In this document: positions 1 through 9,434 of the stretch, piece by piece
How the letters are laid out: each line of letters begins with the position of its first letter
Numbering within the stretch: the first letter of the stretch is position 1
Assembly (NCBI RefSeq): GCF_002950575.1
Contig: NZ_CP026923.1
Span: 1,612,001 to 1,676,000, forward strand
Reading direction: 5' to 3'
Source of the DNA: Pontimonas salivibrio
GTDB lineage: Bacteria > Actinomycetota > Actinomycetes > Actinomycetales > Microbacteriaceae
Length of the DNA stretch: 64,000 nt
The notes under the pieces: generated by a model
What the model was told of the DNA's origin: nothing
What the model saw: the letters and a program-made list of their open reading frames with translations, nothing else
Database searches by the model: none
Made by a program: the position numbers and the translations under genes

Positions 1-210
1 ATCGAAGCGAAACCATTCGGCAAATTCGCCGCGGTCGTCAGCGTGGACAACGTTTCGTACTTCAAACGCGCCGGCGATTCCCAGGGCAACGAATTCCACC
101 CCCGAACTCTACCAACGCTCTGGCCCATCACTGCGTGGGCACTCGCCAACCAGCAAGGGGAAGTAGGCGACAAAGCATCACCACACACTGCCTGGAAACT
201 CCGCAACTAG
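1..210 (+). CDS. 3' end of an unrecognised protein (partial)
   Basis: Frame 1 is open from the window edge to a TAG at 208-210, giving 69 C-terminal residues ending TAWKLRN. The fragment is mixed hydrophilic with scattered aromatics and has no membrane segment or motif I recognise. It reads toward rfbB and its stop is 51 nt before that start, so it probably belongs to the same glycan region. The TAG stop is also the first half of a TAGACT -10-like hexamer. No function is claimed. Confidence 0.6.
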   Translation: MEAKPFGKFAAVVSVDNVSYFKRAGDSQGNEFHPRTLPTLWPITAWALANQQGEVGDKASPHTAWKLRN

Positions 211-213
211 ACT
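208..213 (+). promoter_or_regulatory. -10-like TAGACT before rfbB, sharing the upstream stop codon
   Basis: TAGACT fits the TANNNT actinobacterial -10 pattern seen repeatedly in this window. Its TAG is the stop codon of the preceding gene. Predicted transcription start is near 220, giving a leader of about 40 nt that carries the rfbB ribosome-binding site. No clear -35 is visible. Confidence 0.4.
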
Positions 214-214
214 G

Positions 215-237
215 GGGGCGCTGTTAATGAACGCCCC
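215..237 (+). other. Small GC-rich hairpin in the rfbB leader
   Basis: GGGGCG (215-220) pairs with CGCCCC (232-237) around an 11-nt loop. No T-run follows, so it is not a convincing intrinsic terminator; it may be a residual 3' hairpin of the upstream gene or a leader structure. Confidence 0.35.
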
Positions 238-261
238 GTTCCCGACCTGAGGAGTACCACC

Positions 262-1245
262 GTGAAACTTTTCGTCACCGGTGGTGCCGGCTTTATCGGG
301 TCAAACTTTGTGCGAATGGCCCTCGGTGGTCGACTTCCCGGCCTAGAAGAAGCAGAAATCACCGTCTTTGATGCCCTGACCTATTCCGGGACGCTCACCA
401 ACCTCGAATCGGTGGCCAACCACCCGCGTTTTCGCTTCATCCAAGGCGACATTAGGGACATGCCCGCACTGCTGGAGCATGTGGCAGGCCACGACGCAAT
501 CGTGCACTTTGCGGCAGAAAGCCACGTCGATCGAAGCGTGTCTGACGCAGGAATCTTCGTGGACACCAACGTTGCCGGTACCCAGAAACTTCTAGAAGCC
601 GCGCGCCAGCTGGGCACGGACCGTTTCCTGCAGGTATCAACCGACGAAGTGTATGGCTCGATTGATGAGGGTGAGTGGGATGAGGAAGAACCCCTGCTTC
701 CCAATTCACCGTATGCGGCCAGTAAGGCCGCATCAGATTTAATGGTCCGCGCGTACCACCAAACCCACGGTTTAGACACCGTGATGACCCGGTGTAGCAA
801 CAATTACGGCCCCCACCATTTTCCAGAAAAGGTCATTCCGCTGTTTGTCACCAACCTTCTCGACGGGCACCCCGTTCCGCTCTATGGCGACGGTGGCAAC
901 CAGCGCGATTGGCTCCACGTGGACGACCACTGCCGCGGTATCGCTCTAGTGCTCCAAAAAGGCACCAGCGGTGAGGTCTACAACATTGGTGGCGGCACGG
1001 AGCTCACCAATAAAGAACTCACTCACATGCTCTTAGGTCTCACCGGTCGAGACGATTCCTTCATCAGCCACGTGGAAGACCGGCTCGGACACGACCGTCG
1101 CTACTGCGTCAGTATCGACAAAATTTCTCGTGAACTCGGCTACGCCCCCGAAGTTGATTTCCAGGAAGGCCTCGCCGACGTCGTCCAGTGGTATCGCGAT
1201 AATCGCGGCTGGTGGGAACCCCTCAAAGCCCGCGCAGCACTCTAA
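262..1245 (+). CDS. rfbB: dTDP-glucose 4,6-dehydratase
   Basis: Second step of dTDP-L-rhamnose synthesis, converting dTDP-glucose to the 4-keto-6-deoxy sugar with bound NAD+. The 327-residue protein is an extended SDR: nucleotide-binding GGAGFIG at 7-13, the family-specific Thr-Asp-Glu triad (T127, D128, E129) and catalytic Y151/K155 in YAASK. Length is normal. GTG start, with GAGGAG at 249-254, 7 nt upstream. rfbD follows after 25 nt. The partner genes rfbA and rfbC are not in the window. Confidence 0.95.
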   Translation: MKLFVTGGAGFIGSNFVRMALGGRLPGLEEAEITVFDALTYSGTLTNLESVANHPRFRFIQGDIRDMPALLEHVAGHDAIVHFAAESHVDRSVSDAGIFVDTNVAGTQKLLEAARQLGTDRFLQVSTDEVYGSIDEGEWDEEEPLLPNSPYAASKAASDLMVRAYHQTHGLDTVMTRCSNNYGPHHFPEKVIPLFVTNLLDGHPVPLYGDGGNQRDWLHVDDHCRGIALVLQKGTSGEVYNIGGGTELTNKELTHMLLGLTGRDDSFISHVEDRLGHDRRYCVSIDKISRELGYAPEVDFQEGLADVVQWYRDNRGWWEPLKARAAL

Positions 1246-1270
1246 GAGCGTCTGGGAACCAGGAGCTTTG

Positions 1271-2158
1271 ATGACTCGCATTCTCCTCACCGGAGCCGGT
1301 GGCATGTTGGGCCATGACCTGCAGTCTGTCCTCGCCGACTATGACCTCACCGCCATGAGCCGGGCAGAGCTGGACATCACCGACCAGGATGCGGTGAACC
1401 AGGCAGTCGCCGGGCACGACGTTGTCGTGAACGCTGCCGCGTATACCCAGGTCGACCAGGCGGAAGCAGAACCCGAAGAGGCAATGCGGATTAACGCAGA
1501 AGGACCTGCTGCGCTTTCGCGTGCCTGTGCGACCCACCACGCCCGGCTCATTCACGTCTCCACCGACTACGTCTTCGACGGGAATGCCACCACCCCCTAC
1601 CCGGAGGGCACTCCCCGTAACCCCCAATCGGTCTACGGCAGGACGAAAGCTGCTGGCGAAGAAGCACTCGAAAAGATTTACCCGGAAGGATCCCTCATCA
1701 TTCGCACTGCCTGGTTGTATGGGAAACACGGCACACATTTCCCGGGAACCATGCTGGAGTTATCCAAAACCCACGACACGTTGAGTGTCGTGACCGACCA
1801 GGTCGGCCAACCGACCTGGTCTCGAGATTTAGCACGGATGATTCGCACCCTGATTGATTCAGACATTCGCTCCGGAATTTTCCACGGCACCAATTCGGGG
1901 CGCACCAGTTGGTATGATTTTGCGAAAGAAGTCTTTCGCCTTGCGGGGCTCGATCCAGAGCGCATAAAGCCCACCACTTCTGATGCATTTGTGAGACCCG
2001 CGCCACGACCCGCATGGTCAGTGTTGGGCCACGATGCCTGGAATGACGCGGGTCTGGAGACACCGAGGCCGTGGCAGGAGGCCCTCCAGGAAGCATTTCC
2101 AGAGGTTTTCCCCGGCTTTGCTGTCGCGGCCGACCCCCGTTCAGGGGCGACGTCATGA
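1271..2158 (+). CDS. rfbD: dTDP-4-dehydrorhamnose reductase
   Basis: Final reduction step to dTDP-L-rhamnose. The 295-residue SDR has GAGGMLG at 8-14, STDYVFDG at 97-104 and the Y122-x3-K126 pair. The ATG at 1271 is chosen because AGGAG lies at 1261-1265 and the dinucleotide-binding strand then starts at residue 3; a longer in-frame reading from 1130 would overlap rfbB by over 100 nt. The stop overlaps the next glycosyltransferase start by 4 nt (ATGA), so the two are translationally coupled. Confidence 0.93.
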   Translation: MTRILLTGAGGMLGHDLQSVLADYDLTAMSRAELDITDQDAVNQAVAGHDVVVNAAAYTQVDQAEAEPEEAMRINAEGPAALSRACATHHARLIHVSTDYVFDGNATTPYPEGTPRNPQSVYGRTKAAGEEALEKIYPEGSLIIRTAWLYGKHGTHFPGTMLELSKTHDTLSVVTDQVGQPTWSRDLARMIRTLIDSDIRSGIFHGTNSGRTSWYDFAKEVFRLAGLDPERIKPTTSDAFVRPAPRPAWSVLGHDAWNDAGLETPRPWQEALQEAFPEVFPGFAVAADPRSGATS

Positions 2159-3018
2159 CTCTGGGGCTCGTGGTGGTGACCTACCAGTCCAGTGATGTGT
2201 TGGACACTTTTCTTGAATCGTTGAAGGACTCAACGGTTCTTCCAGGTGCCGTGGTCGTTGTCGACAACTCCCCCACAGTGCTCACCCCACCTGACACCCC
2301 GTGGTTAGCCTCACTCGAGGTGATTCACCGTCCTGAAAACCCAGGCTATGGAAGCGGAGCGAACATCGGTGTGGCAGCACTGCCTGAAGACTGTGACTGG
2401 GTGGTGGTGTGTAATCCGGACATTGTGGTCACCCCGGACACGATCGAGGCGCTATTAACCGAAGCCCACTCCCACCCCAAGGTGGGGGCTCTGGGTCCCG
2501 CGATTTCTAACGAAGACGGTTCTCTTTATCCTTCCGCGCGGGCCCTGCCCACTCTTGGTGTCGGTATCGGCCACGCGCTGTTAGGTGTGGCATGGCCAGA
2601 AAACCCGTGGACGGTTGCCTACCGCGGGGATTACCGCGGAAATGAGACCAGAGAATCGGGCTGGCTATCCGGGTCGTTCCTGCTACTTCGACGAGAAGCC
2701 TTTGTCACCATCGGAGGGTTCGACGAGGGCTACTTCATGTTTTTCGAAGACGTGGACTTGGGCTGGAGGCTTTCCGAAGCCGGCTACACCAACCTGTATG
2801 TCCCAGGCGCCACCGCTGTACATCAGGGTGGCCATTCCACGAAAAGTAGCCACGACCTGATGCAACAGGCTCACCATCACAGCGCGCTGCGCTTCATTTC
2901 AAAGCGCTATCCGGGGCCCCTCTACTGCCCGGTGCGCACAGTAATTGGGGCGGGTCTCACCATTCGGGAGAGGGTGCTTCGCGGACGGGCACTGCAACTG
3001 TCTAAGCCCGAACAATAG
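2155..3018 (+). CDS. Family 2 glycosyltransferase, probable rhamnosyltransferase
   Basis: 287-residue GT-A enzyme. It starts with the usual beta-strand VVVTYQSSD, has VVDNSP in the first 40 residues, CNPDIVV near residue 95 as the metal and nucleotide site, and GGFDEGYFMFFEDVDLGWRL near 190-210, which carries the acceptor and base motif (ED) of WcaE/rhamnosyltransferase-like GT2 proteins. The start overlaps the rfbD stop (ATGA), so dTDP-rhamnose as donor is a reasonable inference from context. The gene converges on purE 35 nt away. Confidence 0.85.
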   Translation: MTLGLVVVTYQSSDVLDTFLESLKDSTVLPGAVVVVDNSPTVLTPPDTPWLASLEVIHRPENPGYGSGANIGVAALPEDCDWVVVCNPDIVVTPDTIEALLTEAHSHPKVGALGPAISNEDGSLYPSARALPTLGVGIGHALLGVAWPENPWTVAYRGDYRGNETRESGWLSGSFLLLRREAFVTIGGFDEGYFMFFEDVDLGWRLSEAGYTNLYVPGATAVHQGGHSTKSSHDLMQQAHHHSALRFISKRYPGPLYCPVRTVIGAGLTIRERVLRGRALQLSKPEQ

Positions 3019-3053
3019 ACGCCTCTGCGAAGCAACCACCGGTTACCTGGTCT

Positions 3054-3539
3054 TCAGAACCAATCCAGGGTTTTGGCTTGCACGTCGTCTCGGAGTCGCG
3101 CCTGGTAGATCGTCAAACGATCTCGCAGAGCCGAATCGTGGGCGGCTAGCATCCGCACAGCCAATAAGGCGGCATTTTTTGCCGCCCCCACTGCGACTGT
3201 GGCGACGGGGATGCCGTTGGGCATTTGAACGATGGAGAGTAGTGAGTCCATCCCGTCAAAATATTTCAGGGCGACCGGAACTCCGATCACGGGCAGGGTG
3301 GTCAGTGAGGCGACCATTCCGGGTAGGTGGGCGGCGCCGCCGGCCCCCGCAATGATGACTTTCACTCCGCGGGCGGCAGCACCTTCGGCGAATTCGACCA
3401 TGTCGTGTGGTGTGCGGTGGGCGGAAACCACTTTGGCTTCCACGTCCACTTTGAATTCTTTGAGGAGCTCGCCGGCCTCTCTCATGACGGGCCAGTCCGA
3501 ATCAGAACCCATAATGATGCTCACTGTGGCCTGGTCCAT
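3054..3539 (-). CDS. purE: N5-carboxyaminoimidazole ribonucleotide mutase
   Basis: Converts N5-CAIR made by PurK to CAIR in purine synthesis. 161 residues, normal class I length. GSDSDWPVM near residue 11, SAHRTPHDM near 40 with the catalytic His, and the [14 protein letters not shown] loop near 65-78 form the active site. Its ATG shares one base with the purK stop (TAATG), so the pair is tightly coupled. Last gene of the minus-strand block. Confidence 0.96.
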   Translation of the reverse strand: MDQATVSIIMGSDSDWPVMREAGELLKEFKVDVEAKVVSAHRTPHDMVEFAEGAAARGVKVIIAGAGGAAHLPGMVASLTTLPVIGVPVALKYFDGMDSLLSIVQMPNGIPVATVAVGAAKNAALLAVRMLAAHDSALRDRLTIYQARLRDDVQAKTLDWF

Positions 3540-4645
3540 TAGTGCTGCCTTCCCGCTTCGCTCGCGCCTCGCGCGAGAGTTTTCACCTGGTCAAGATCAT
3601 CGCCGTAAGCCACCACATGTCCCGCTTTTCTTCCTGGTCTGGCGGATTTACCGTAAGCGTGTGGTCGAATGTGTGGCGAATACTCCAACGCGGCCTGGAT
3701 CCGCTCATTACTCGCATCACCAAAAAGGTTCACCATCACCGCCCACGGCTGTCGAAGGGTGGTCTCCCCTAGCGGCCAGTCCAACACTGCCCGCAGGTGG
3801 GCCTCGAACTGGCTGGTCACAGCGCCTTCGGTAAAGACGTGGCCGGAGTTGTGTGGGCGCATGGCCAATTCGTTGACCAGCAACTGCCCGGAAGCAGTCT
3901 CAAACATTTCGACCGCCAACACTCCGGTGACATCCAGAGCCTCAGCAATGGCCTGCCCGATGCGGGCAGCCTCCGCCACAATGTCGGGTGATGCGTCGGG
4001 TGCTGGTGCCACCACTTCGGCACACACACCATTTTGTTGCAGGGTTTCAACGACAGGGAATGTCGCCGAATCTCCCTGTGGTCGCCTGGCCACCAATTGG
4101 GCGAGTTCTCGCACAAACTCGACTTTTTGCTCCAACAAGATCGGGCCGGCAGCCAACCAGTCGCCCACCTCGTGTGGGGTGTTGACCACTCGAACGCCTT
4201 TTCCGTCGTAACCACCACGCGGTGTTTTCGCCACCGCCACACCATCATGCTCGGCAAGAAACTGCTCAACAGCGTGCGTATCGGCTGCGACAGCCCACGC
4301 GGGAAGCGGCACATCAAGTTCGGACAGGCGCTCACGCATCAGCGCTTTATCTTGGGCAAACATCAACGCGTGGGGGCCGGGTCGCACCGCGACACCGTCT
4401 GCCACCAGTCGCTCCAACAGGCGGGTGGGCACATGTTCGTGATCAAACGTGAGGACATCCACTTCTTGGGCAAAAAAGCTCAACGTTTCCCAGTCGGTGT
4501 AGTCACCGACGACGGTGGCCGCCAGGCCAGCAGAAGAGCCTTCCGATTCGGCCAACACCCGAATCTCCACACCGAGTGCCTGTGCTGCGGGAATCATCAT
4601 GCGGGCAAGCTGACCTCCACCGACCACGCCGACCCGAATACTCAC
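3539..4645 (-). CDS. purK: 5-(carboxyamino)imidazole ribonucleotide synthase
   Basis: ATP-grasp enzyme carboxylating AIR with bicarbonate and ATP; partner of PurE. The 368-residue protein opens with [13 protein letters not shown], has ATP-grasp segments around [13 protein letters not shown] and a C-terminal [12 protein letters not shown] active-site motif. Two in-frame GTG codons are possible, at 4651 and 4645. The inner one is preferred because TAGGCT (4657 to 4652 on the minus strand) sits exactly 6 nt before it, as in many genes here, and no Shine-Dalgarno is visible. Confidence 0.93.
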   Translation of the reverse strand: MSIRVGVVGGGQLARMMIPAAQALGVEIRVLAESEGSSAGLAATVVGDYTDWETLSFFAQEVDVLTFDHEHVPTRLLERLVADGVAVRPGPHALMFAQDKALMRERLSELDVPLPAWAVAADTHAVEQFLAEHDGVAVAKTPRGGYDGKGVRVVNTPHEVGDWLAAGPILLEQKVEFVRELAQLVARRPQGDSATFPVVETLQQNGVCAEVVAPAPDASPDIVAEAARIGQAIAEALDVTGVLAVEMFETASGQLLVNELAMRPHNSGHVFTEGAVTSQFEAHLRAVLDWPLGETTLRQPWAVMVNLFGDASNERIQAALEYSPHIRPHAYGKSARPGRKAGHVVAYGDDLDQVKTLARGASEAGRQH

Positions 4646-4651
4646 AGTCAC

Positions 4652-4657
4652 AGCCTA
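4652..4657 (-). promoter_or_regulatory. -10 TAGGCT for leaderless purKE
   Basis: On the minus strand TAGGCT is followed by 6 nt and then GTG at 4645. Transcription would start at the start codon. It separates purKE transcription from the upstream birA gene. Confidence 0.5.
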
Positions 4658-4715
4658 GTAAGCCATCAGGATCTCTGGCCGTAACCCGCACGCACTCCGG
4701 CTACAGCCACCGCGA

Positions 4716-5549
4716 CTAGGCCGGTCGCAGGTGTTCGATATCAGCTGCCGCGACGACTTCTGTGGCACCGGCGGAAGTTCGGACAATAAGGCGACCGTAC
4801 TGATCAAGATCCACTGCAGTGCCGATCATTTCACGACCGCCGGGGAAGGTCACCCGAACCTCCTGGCCAATGGTGGACACTAAATCGCGAACCATTGACC
4901 ACAGTGGTCCAGGGATGGCGATGGTTGCCCGCGACAGAGACGCTGTCAGCCCCGAAAGAAAAACTCTTACCACCTCGGAGAAAGTCTCCTCCGGAGCAGA
5001 TTCACAATGTGCTACCTCGTGGTGTTCTGACCCATCGTGGTGTTCTACATCGTGGAGAAACAAGGATGTCGCTTGTTCTGTCGGGAGTTCAGTGTCCTCT
5101 AACCCGACGTTGATTCCCACCCCCACAATGACCCGACCGGGAGCGGGCATCTCACCCAAAATGCCGGCAACTTTCTTGCCATTAATCTGGACGTCGTTTG
5201 GCCACTTCACGGTGACTCCAGAGACCACCGTGGAAAGCGCCTGCGCGAGGTGGGCACCGACCAGCAAGGGCAATAATCCTCGCCACTGACCGGTCATGTC
5301 CTTGGGGGTGAGCTGTGGTCCCAATTCAACACTCAGTGCCAAGCATTTACCGGGTGGACTGATCCAGGTCCTGCCCATCCGGCCCACGCCCGCCGTTTGA
5401 TTCCAGGTCGCTGCGAGTCGAGTGCCTGAGGGCGCAGGAAGCCCCGCCAAGTGGGTGTTCGTTGACTCGCTCGAATCCAGCCACTGGACCTCGTCTGCCA
5501 GGTTGGCGAGGTCCAACGGTGCGGGGTGTTCTGGCCACACGGTACTCAA
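4716..5549 (-). CDS. birA: Biotin--[biotin carboxyl-carrier protein] ligase
   Basis: Attaches biotin to carrier lysines, here presumably the EAMKM site of AccA encoded 17 kb away. 277 residues. SEST at 27-30, GRMGRTW at 56-62 (biotinoyl-AMP loop), KWPND at 115-119 and VGVGINVG near 143 define the catalytic domain; a BPL C-terminal domain follows. There is no N-terminal helix-turn-helix, so it is a group I ligase without repressor function. A His/Glu-rich insert lies at about 166-190. Start is 18 nt after the stop of the ABC transporter gene on the same strand. Confidence 0.93.
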   Translation of the reverse strand: MSTVWPEHPAPLDLANLADEVQWLDSSESTNTHLAGLPAPSGTRLAATWNQTAGVGRMGRTWISPPGKCLALSVELGPQLTPKDMTGQWRGLLPLLVGAHLAQALSTVVSGVTVKWPNDVQINGKKVAGILGEMPAPGRVIVGVGINVGLEDTELPTEQATSLFLHDVEHHDGSEHHEVAHCESAPEETFSEVVRVFLSGLTASLSRATIAIPGPLWSMVRDLVSTIGQEVRVTFPGGREMIGTAVDLDQYGRLIVRTSAGATEVVAAADIEHLRPA

Positions 5550-5567
5550 GAGCGATCCGGTGTGGTG

Positions 5568-7412
5568 TTATTCGGTGTCGTCAAACGACATCAGGCGCAC
5601 ATACTCTTCAATCATCGGAACCGTTTTGCGAAGGGTTTTAAACGGTCCGGAGGCGATAATCTTGCCTTCGTCAACGACGTAAACGGTGTCGGCGTGCTGA
5701 ATGGTGGAGAGTCGGTGGGCAATAACCACCAGGGTCACCCGGTCACCGAGCTCACGAATGTTTTTCGACACTGCCGCTTCCGAACCCGCATCCAGGGCAC
5801 TAGTCGCCTCATCGAGAATGACTAAGCGCGGTTTCGGATACAGCGCCCTGGCAAGACCCAGGCGTTGGAGCTGCCCACCGCTTAGCTGATCGGATTGTTT
5901 ACCAAGCGACGAGTGGATCCCCCCTGGCATCCCGTGAACGACCTCGTCGAGTGCGGCGAGGCGTAGACACTCCCAGACCCACTCTTCATCAATTTTTTCA
6001 TCTGGGATACCCAACGCAATGTTTTGAGCAATGGTGCCGGAAACCATGCCGGGTTTCTGGGGCACGTAGCTGATCAGGCCCGGGTGCTTTTCTCTGATTT
6101 CTAGAGGATTGCGACCGTCGATTAACACGGTGCCCTTTTGGGGGATGTTGAGACCCAACACCAAGTCGGCCAACGTCGTCTTCCCGGCCCCGGAAGGGCC
6201 AATGAAGGCGATGAAACCGCCCGGTTCAGCTGTCAGATCAATGTCGGTGACCACCGGCTCTTCAGCATCCGGGTAGGTAAACTCGACGTTCTTCATCTCG
6301 ATGGCGAGACCTTTGACTTCCTCACCGCGCTGTTGGCGCAATACAGAGTCCAACGGCGGTGCGGCTTCGAGCGCCCGTTTCGTTTCTTCACGATCGACTA
6401 ACCGGGCTGTTCGCTCCTGTTGAAGCTTTTGGGCCATCTCAGCTTTCACTGCGGTGGTTTTCAGCGTGGAGTAGGAGTTTTGGACGGGCATCACTGCGCC
6501 AATGATGCGAACACTTCCGACAACGAATACACCGACAGAAGCCAGACCGTTGGCGACGTCACCACCGAGCACCTGCCACGTCACGAAGGCCAGCACACCC
6601 AACATCAAACCCTGTTCGATGATGAGACGGGGGACACTGCGAAGGACCACTTCGGTTGCTTTGGTTTTCGCGAGCATCCACCGGGCGTCACTAAAACGCT
6701 TCAAAAAGAAGGGCTGCTTTTTCAGCACAGCCACTTCACGGAAGCTCGCGACCGAATCGAGAATGGCCCCCGTGGAAGCAATCGTGCCCTGGTTAACGTT
6801 TCGCCCCACCTGTTTCAGCTTTTCACCGATCACCCACTGAATGCCGGTGACCACGACCACCAAGTACACGCTGACCAGGAGCGCTGCAACAGGGTTCACC
6901 AAGACGAACGTGGCGAGAATCATCAGCATCAACGCCGACTCCACAATGATGTTGGCCAGATTGTTCAGCAACCCGCCATACATCGCCCCGGTTGACGTGT
7001 TCACGGCGTATTGGATATCAGCCTGGGAGAACCGGCGCAGGTCACCAAGCGAACCACTCAGCAAATAATCGGCAAGCTTTCTAGACGCCCGCACTTCGAT
7101 TCCCGCCATGAAGCGCACAAGTGCCAGCGACAGGATGAGGTTAAACGTCGCCTTCAGCAGGAACGCTCCCGCCGCGGTCCCCACAAGGAAAGCAATGAAA
7201 CTGGGGGGCGTCTCGTCGATGCGCAGACGGTAGATGCCGCCTAAGTCAAAATCGATTTCGCCGGAGGCCACCGCCATCACCAGCAAACCAATTGCGGCGA
7301 TACCGGCAAGGTCAAAAACGTTTGCCATCAGGCGCCCGGCAATTAGGGCGCCATAGACAACCTTTTGCCTTCTCTCGAGAAAGCTCCACGTAGTTCGCAG
7401 TGCCTCACGCAA
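5568..7412 (-). CDS. ABC half-transporter (fused membrane and ATPase domains), likely glycan or lipid exporter
   Basis: 614 residues. The N-terminal half has about six hydrophobic segments (for example IAAIGLLVMAVA and FIAFLVGTAAGAFLLKA). The C-terminal nucleotide-binding domain has Walker A GPSGAGKTTL near 410, signature LSGGQLQRLGLARAL, Walker B LVILDEATSALD and H-loop AHRLST. One polypeptide of this kind normally works as a homodimer. It starts 3 nt after gmd on the same strand, so export of a fucose-containing or lipid-linked glycan (PglK-like flippase) is a contextual inference; the substrate is not visible. Confidence 0.85.
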   Translation of the reverse strand: MREALRTTWSFLERRQKVVYGALIAGRLMANVFDLAGIAAIGLLVMAVASGEIDFDLGGIYRLRIDETPPSFIAFLVGTAAGAFLLKATFNLILSLALVRFMAGIEVRASRKLADYLLSGSLGDLRRFSQADIQYAVNTSTGAMYGGLLNNLANIIVESALMLMILATFVLVNPVAALLVSVYLVVVVTGIQWVIGEKLKQVGRNVNQGTIASTGAILDSVASFREVAVLKKQPFFLKRFSDARWMLAKTKATEVVLRSVPRLIIEQGLMLGVLAFVTWQVLGGDVANGLASVGVFVVGSVRIIGAVMPVQNSYSTLKTTAVKAEMAQKLQQERTARLVDREETKRALEAAPPLDSVLRQQRGEEVKGLAIEMKNVEFTYPDAEEPVVTDIDLTAEPGGFIAFIGPSGAGKTTLADLVLGLNIPQKGTVLIDGRNPLEIREKHPGLISYVPQKPGMVSGTIAQNIALGIPDEKIDEEWVWECLRLAALDEVVHGMPGGIHSSLGKQSDQLSGGQLQRLGLARALYPKPRLVILDEATSALDAGSEAAVSKNIRELGDRVTLVVIAHRLSTIQHADTVYVVDEGKIIASGPFKTLRKTVPMIEEYVRLMSFDDTE

Positions 7413-7415
7413 TAG

Positions 7416-8453
7416 CTAAGCCCCCGCAGTGTTCACAAATAGCCGGTCGGTCCACGGCTTACCTTCATGTTCCAAAATCTCGCGGTCGGCATCGACCATG
7501 ATTGTGGCGAGCTCTGGGGTGAGAACCTTCGGTTTCCAACCCAGTGCCTTTTCCGCCTTTGACGCATCCCCCACCAGGGCATCCACTTCGGTGGGTCGCA
7601 GGTAGCGCTCGTCAAACTTGACGTATTTCTTCCAATCCAACCCGACGTGTTCAAACGAGAAGCGCAAAAAATCTTCCACGGTGTATTCGGTGCCCGTAGC
7701 AATGACGAAGTCATCTGGCTGGTCCGCCTGCAACATCATCCACATCGCTTGGACATATTCGGGGGCGTAACCCCAGTCGCGAATCGCGTCGAGGTTACCC
7801 AAATACAACTCGTCTTGAACACCAGCAGCAATACGTGCCACCGCACGGGTAATTTTCCTTGTGACGAAAGTTTCCCCGCGCCTGGGTGATTCGTGGTTGA
7901 ACAGGATGCCCGATGTGGCGAACATGCCGTAGCCCTCGCGGTAGTTCTTGGTCACCCAGTGCGAATACAGCTTCGCCGCACCGTAGGGCGAGCGGGGGTA
8001 AAACACGGTGTCTTCGCTCTGTGGGGGTGGTGTGGCACCAAACATTTCCGAGCTGGAGGCTTGGTAGAACCGACACGGCAAATCCAAGATGCGAATGGCT
8101 TCGAGCAGTCGAATGGATCCCAGGCCGGTGGTGTTTCCGGTGTGTTCTGGTTCATCGAAGCTGACCCGAACGTGGGACTGGGCTGCGAGGTTGTACACCT
8201 CGTCGGGGGCGACCGTCTGAAGCAGTGTGGTCAGCCGTGAAGAATCGCTGAGGTCACCGTAGTGGAGGAAAAGTTTGGCGTCTTTTTGGTGGAAATCCAC
8301 GTAGAGGTGCTCGAGTCGCTGAGTGTTAAACGTCGAGGAGCGGCGAATGATGCCGTGGACTTCGTATCCTTTGCCGAGAAGGAACTCTGCCAAATAGCTA
8401 CCGTCTTGACCGGTGATTCCGGTGATGAGGGCTTTCTTCGTCGTGGTTGCCAT
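7416..8453 (-). CDS. gmd: GDP-mannose 4,6-dehydratase
   Basis: First step of GDP-L-fucose (or GDP-rhamnose) synthesis. The 345-residue SDR shows GITGQDG at 12-18, characteristic of Gmd, SSSEMFG around 133-139 (catalytic Ser/Thr and Glu) and Y157-x3-K161 in YGAAK. Full length. The second enzyme, fcl, lies 1 kb away on the opposite strand. Donor GDP-mannose would come from manC at 36 kb. Confidence 0.96.
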   Translation of the reverse strand: MATTTKKALITGITGQDGSYLAEFLLGKGYEVHGIIRRSSTFNTQRLEHLYVDFHQKDAKLFLHYGDLSDSSRLTTLLQTVAPDEVYNLAAQSHVRVSFDEPEHTGNTTGLGSIRLLEAIRILDLPCRFYQASSSEMFGATPPPQSEDTVFYPRSPYGAAKLYSHWVTKNYREGYGMFATSGILFNHESPRRGETFVTRKITRAVARIAAGVQDELYLGNLDAIRDWGYAPEYVQAMWMMLQADQPDDFVIATGTEYTVEDFLRFSFEHVGLDWKKYVKFDERYLRPTEVDALVGDASKAEKALGWKPKVLTPELATIMVDADREILEHEGKPWTDRLFVNTAGA

Positions 8454-8574
8454 ACCTGTTCGTGTCCTCTATCTGGCGATCTAGGCCGGAGACCACCGCA
8501 ATGTCCCGCTGTGGCCGTCTGGTGCCCATGTGCCGCATAGGTCGCGGCACCCCACAAGGGTAGTGGTTGTGTCT

Positions 8575-9351
8575 TTAATTTCTTTTCCGATTCAAGGTGT
8601 GGGCTGCCAGCAGGGACGCCCAGCCGACAGGGTATTCCCACAGTGGCTCCAGAATTCGAAGGGGTGCGGGCAGGTGTCGACGCTTCACCATTCGGGCTTC
8701 ACGGCCCGATTTTTTCCGATCGTTCACGGTGAGGGAGTCGGGGTGCCAACCAAAGGCACTCACCACCTGGGTGGTGTGGGCAAAGCGGCCCCGCTTCTTT
8801 AACTTCAGCAACACATCCAGGTCCATCACCAATGACAGGGTCTCGTCGTAGCCGCCGACCTGCTCCAGAGCGTCCAACCTCATCATTGCCGCAGGGTGTG
8901 GAACCAAATTGGGCCCTTTACCAATGAGCACGGAGGCCAGTCTCCCGGCCTTCGATGTCCACAACACGTCGCCTCCGTCATCGACGTAATCACAGGCACC
9001 GTAGGCCACTACTGCGTGATCGTCAGCCAGGAGCATGTCACGCAGGGTGGCCAACCCTCCGGGTTGGTAGTAGTCGTCATCTCCCAACCAGATATAAAAC
9101 TGTTCACCCCGACGGGTCGCAAGTCCCGCATTAATCGCCGCCGACATCCCGGTACCGGGGTCAGCGACAATGTCGACCTGGTGTGCCTTGGCCTGGGCAA
9201 TGACATCTTTTTTGTCTTCGGGTATTACCACCACAACCCTTACCGACACGTCCGGGCGTTGGGCGTCAACAGACTTGAGCGCTCGAACCAACTTTTCGGG
9301 GCGGTCACCTAACGTGGGGAGGACAACGAGAATGTCTGCCTGGTCGGCCAT
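8575..9351 (-). CDS. Family 2 glycosyltransferase
   Basis: 258-residue GT-A protein starting MADQADILVVLPTLGDRPEKLVRAL, with IVADPGTGMSAAINAGLATRRGEQFYIWLGDDDYY (positions about 75-110) as the nucleotide-sugar core; GDDD is the metal-binding triplet. ATG at 9351 is chosen because GGGGGTGAG precedes it by about 7 nt; the longer reading to 9474 runs into the fcl gene on the other strand. It is 121 nt upstream of gmd on the same strand. Acceptor and donor are unknown. Confidence 0.85.
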   Translation of the reverse strand: MADQADILVVLPTLGDRPEKLVRALKSVDAQRPDVSVRVVVVIPEDKKDVIAQAKAHQVDIVADPGTGMSAAINAGLATRRGEQFYIWLGDDDYYQPGGLATLRDMLLADDHAVVAYGACDYVDDGGDVLWTSKAGRLASVLIGKGPNLVPHPAAMMRLDALEQVGGYDETLSLVMDLDVLLKLKKRGRFAHTTQVVSAFGWHPDSLTVNDRKKSGREARMVKRRHLPAPLRILEPLWEYPVGWASLLAAHTLNRKRN

Positions 9352-9371
9352 GCGTGCACTCACCCCCGAAT

Positions 9372-9392
9372 CGAGTCTCCACTCTAGACTCG
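9372..9392. promoter_or_regulatory. Divergent promoter with overlapping -10s and an inverted repeat
   Basis: CGAGTCT (9372-9378) and AGACTCG (9386-9392) form a 7-bp inverted repeat with a 7-nt spacer. TAGACT (9385-9390) is a -10 candidate for fcl, and TAGAGT on the minus strand (9386-9381) one for the divergent GT2. Both transcripts would have short leaders with Shine-Dalgarno sites. The symmetry could be an operator. Confidence 0.4.
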
Positions 9393-9434
9393 TGAGTGCA
9401 CACCACAGAGAATTCGGGGAAATGAGGTTTGTCA

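Noticed and set aside
4716-5549. BirA as a transcriptional repressor
   Set aside because: There is no N-terminal helix-turn-helix domain; only the ligase and C-terminal domains are present.
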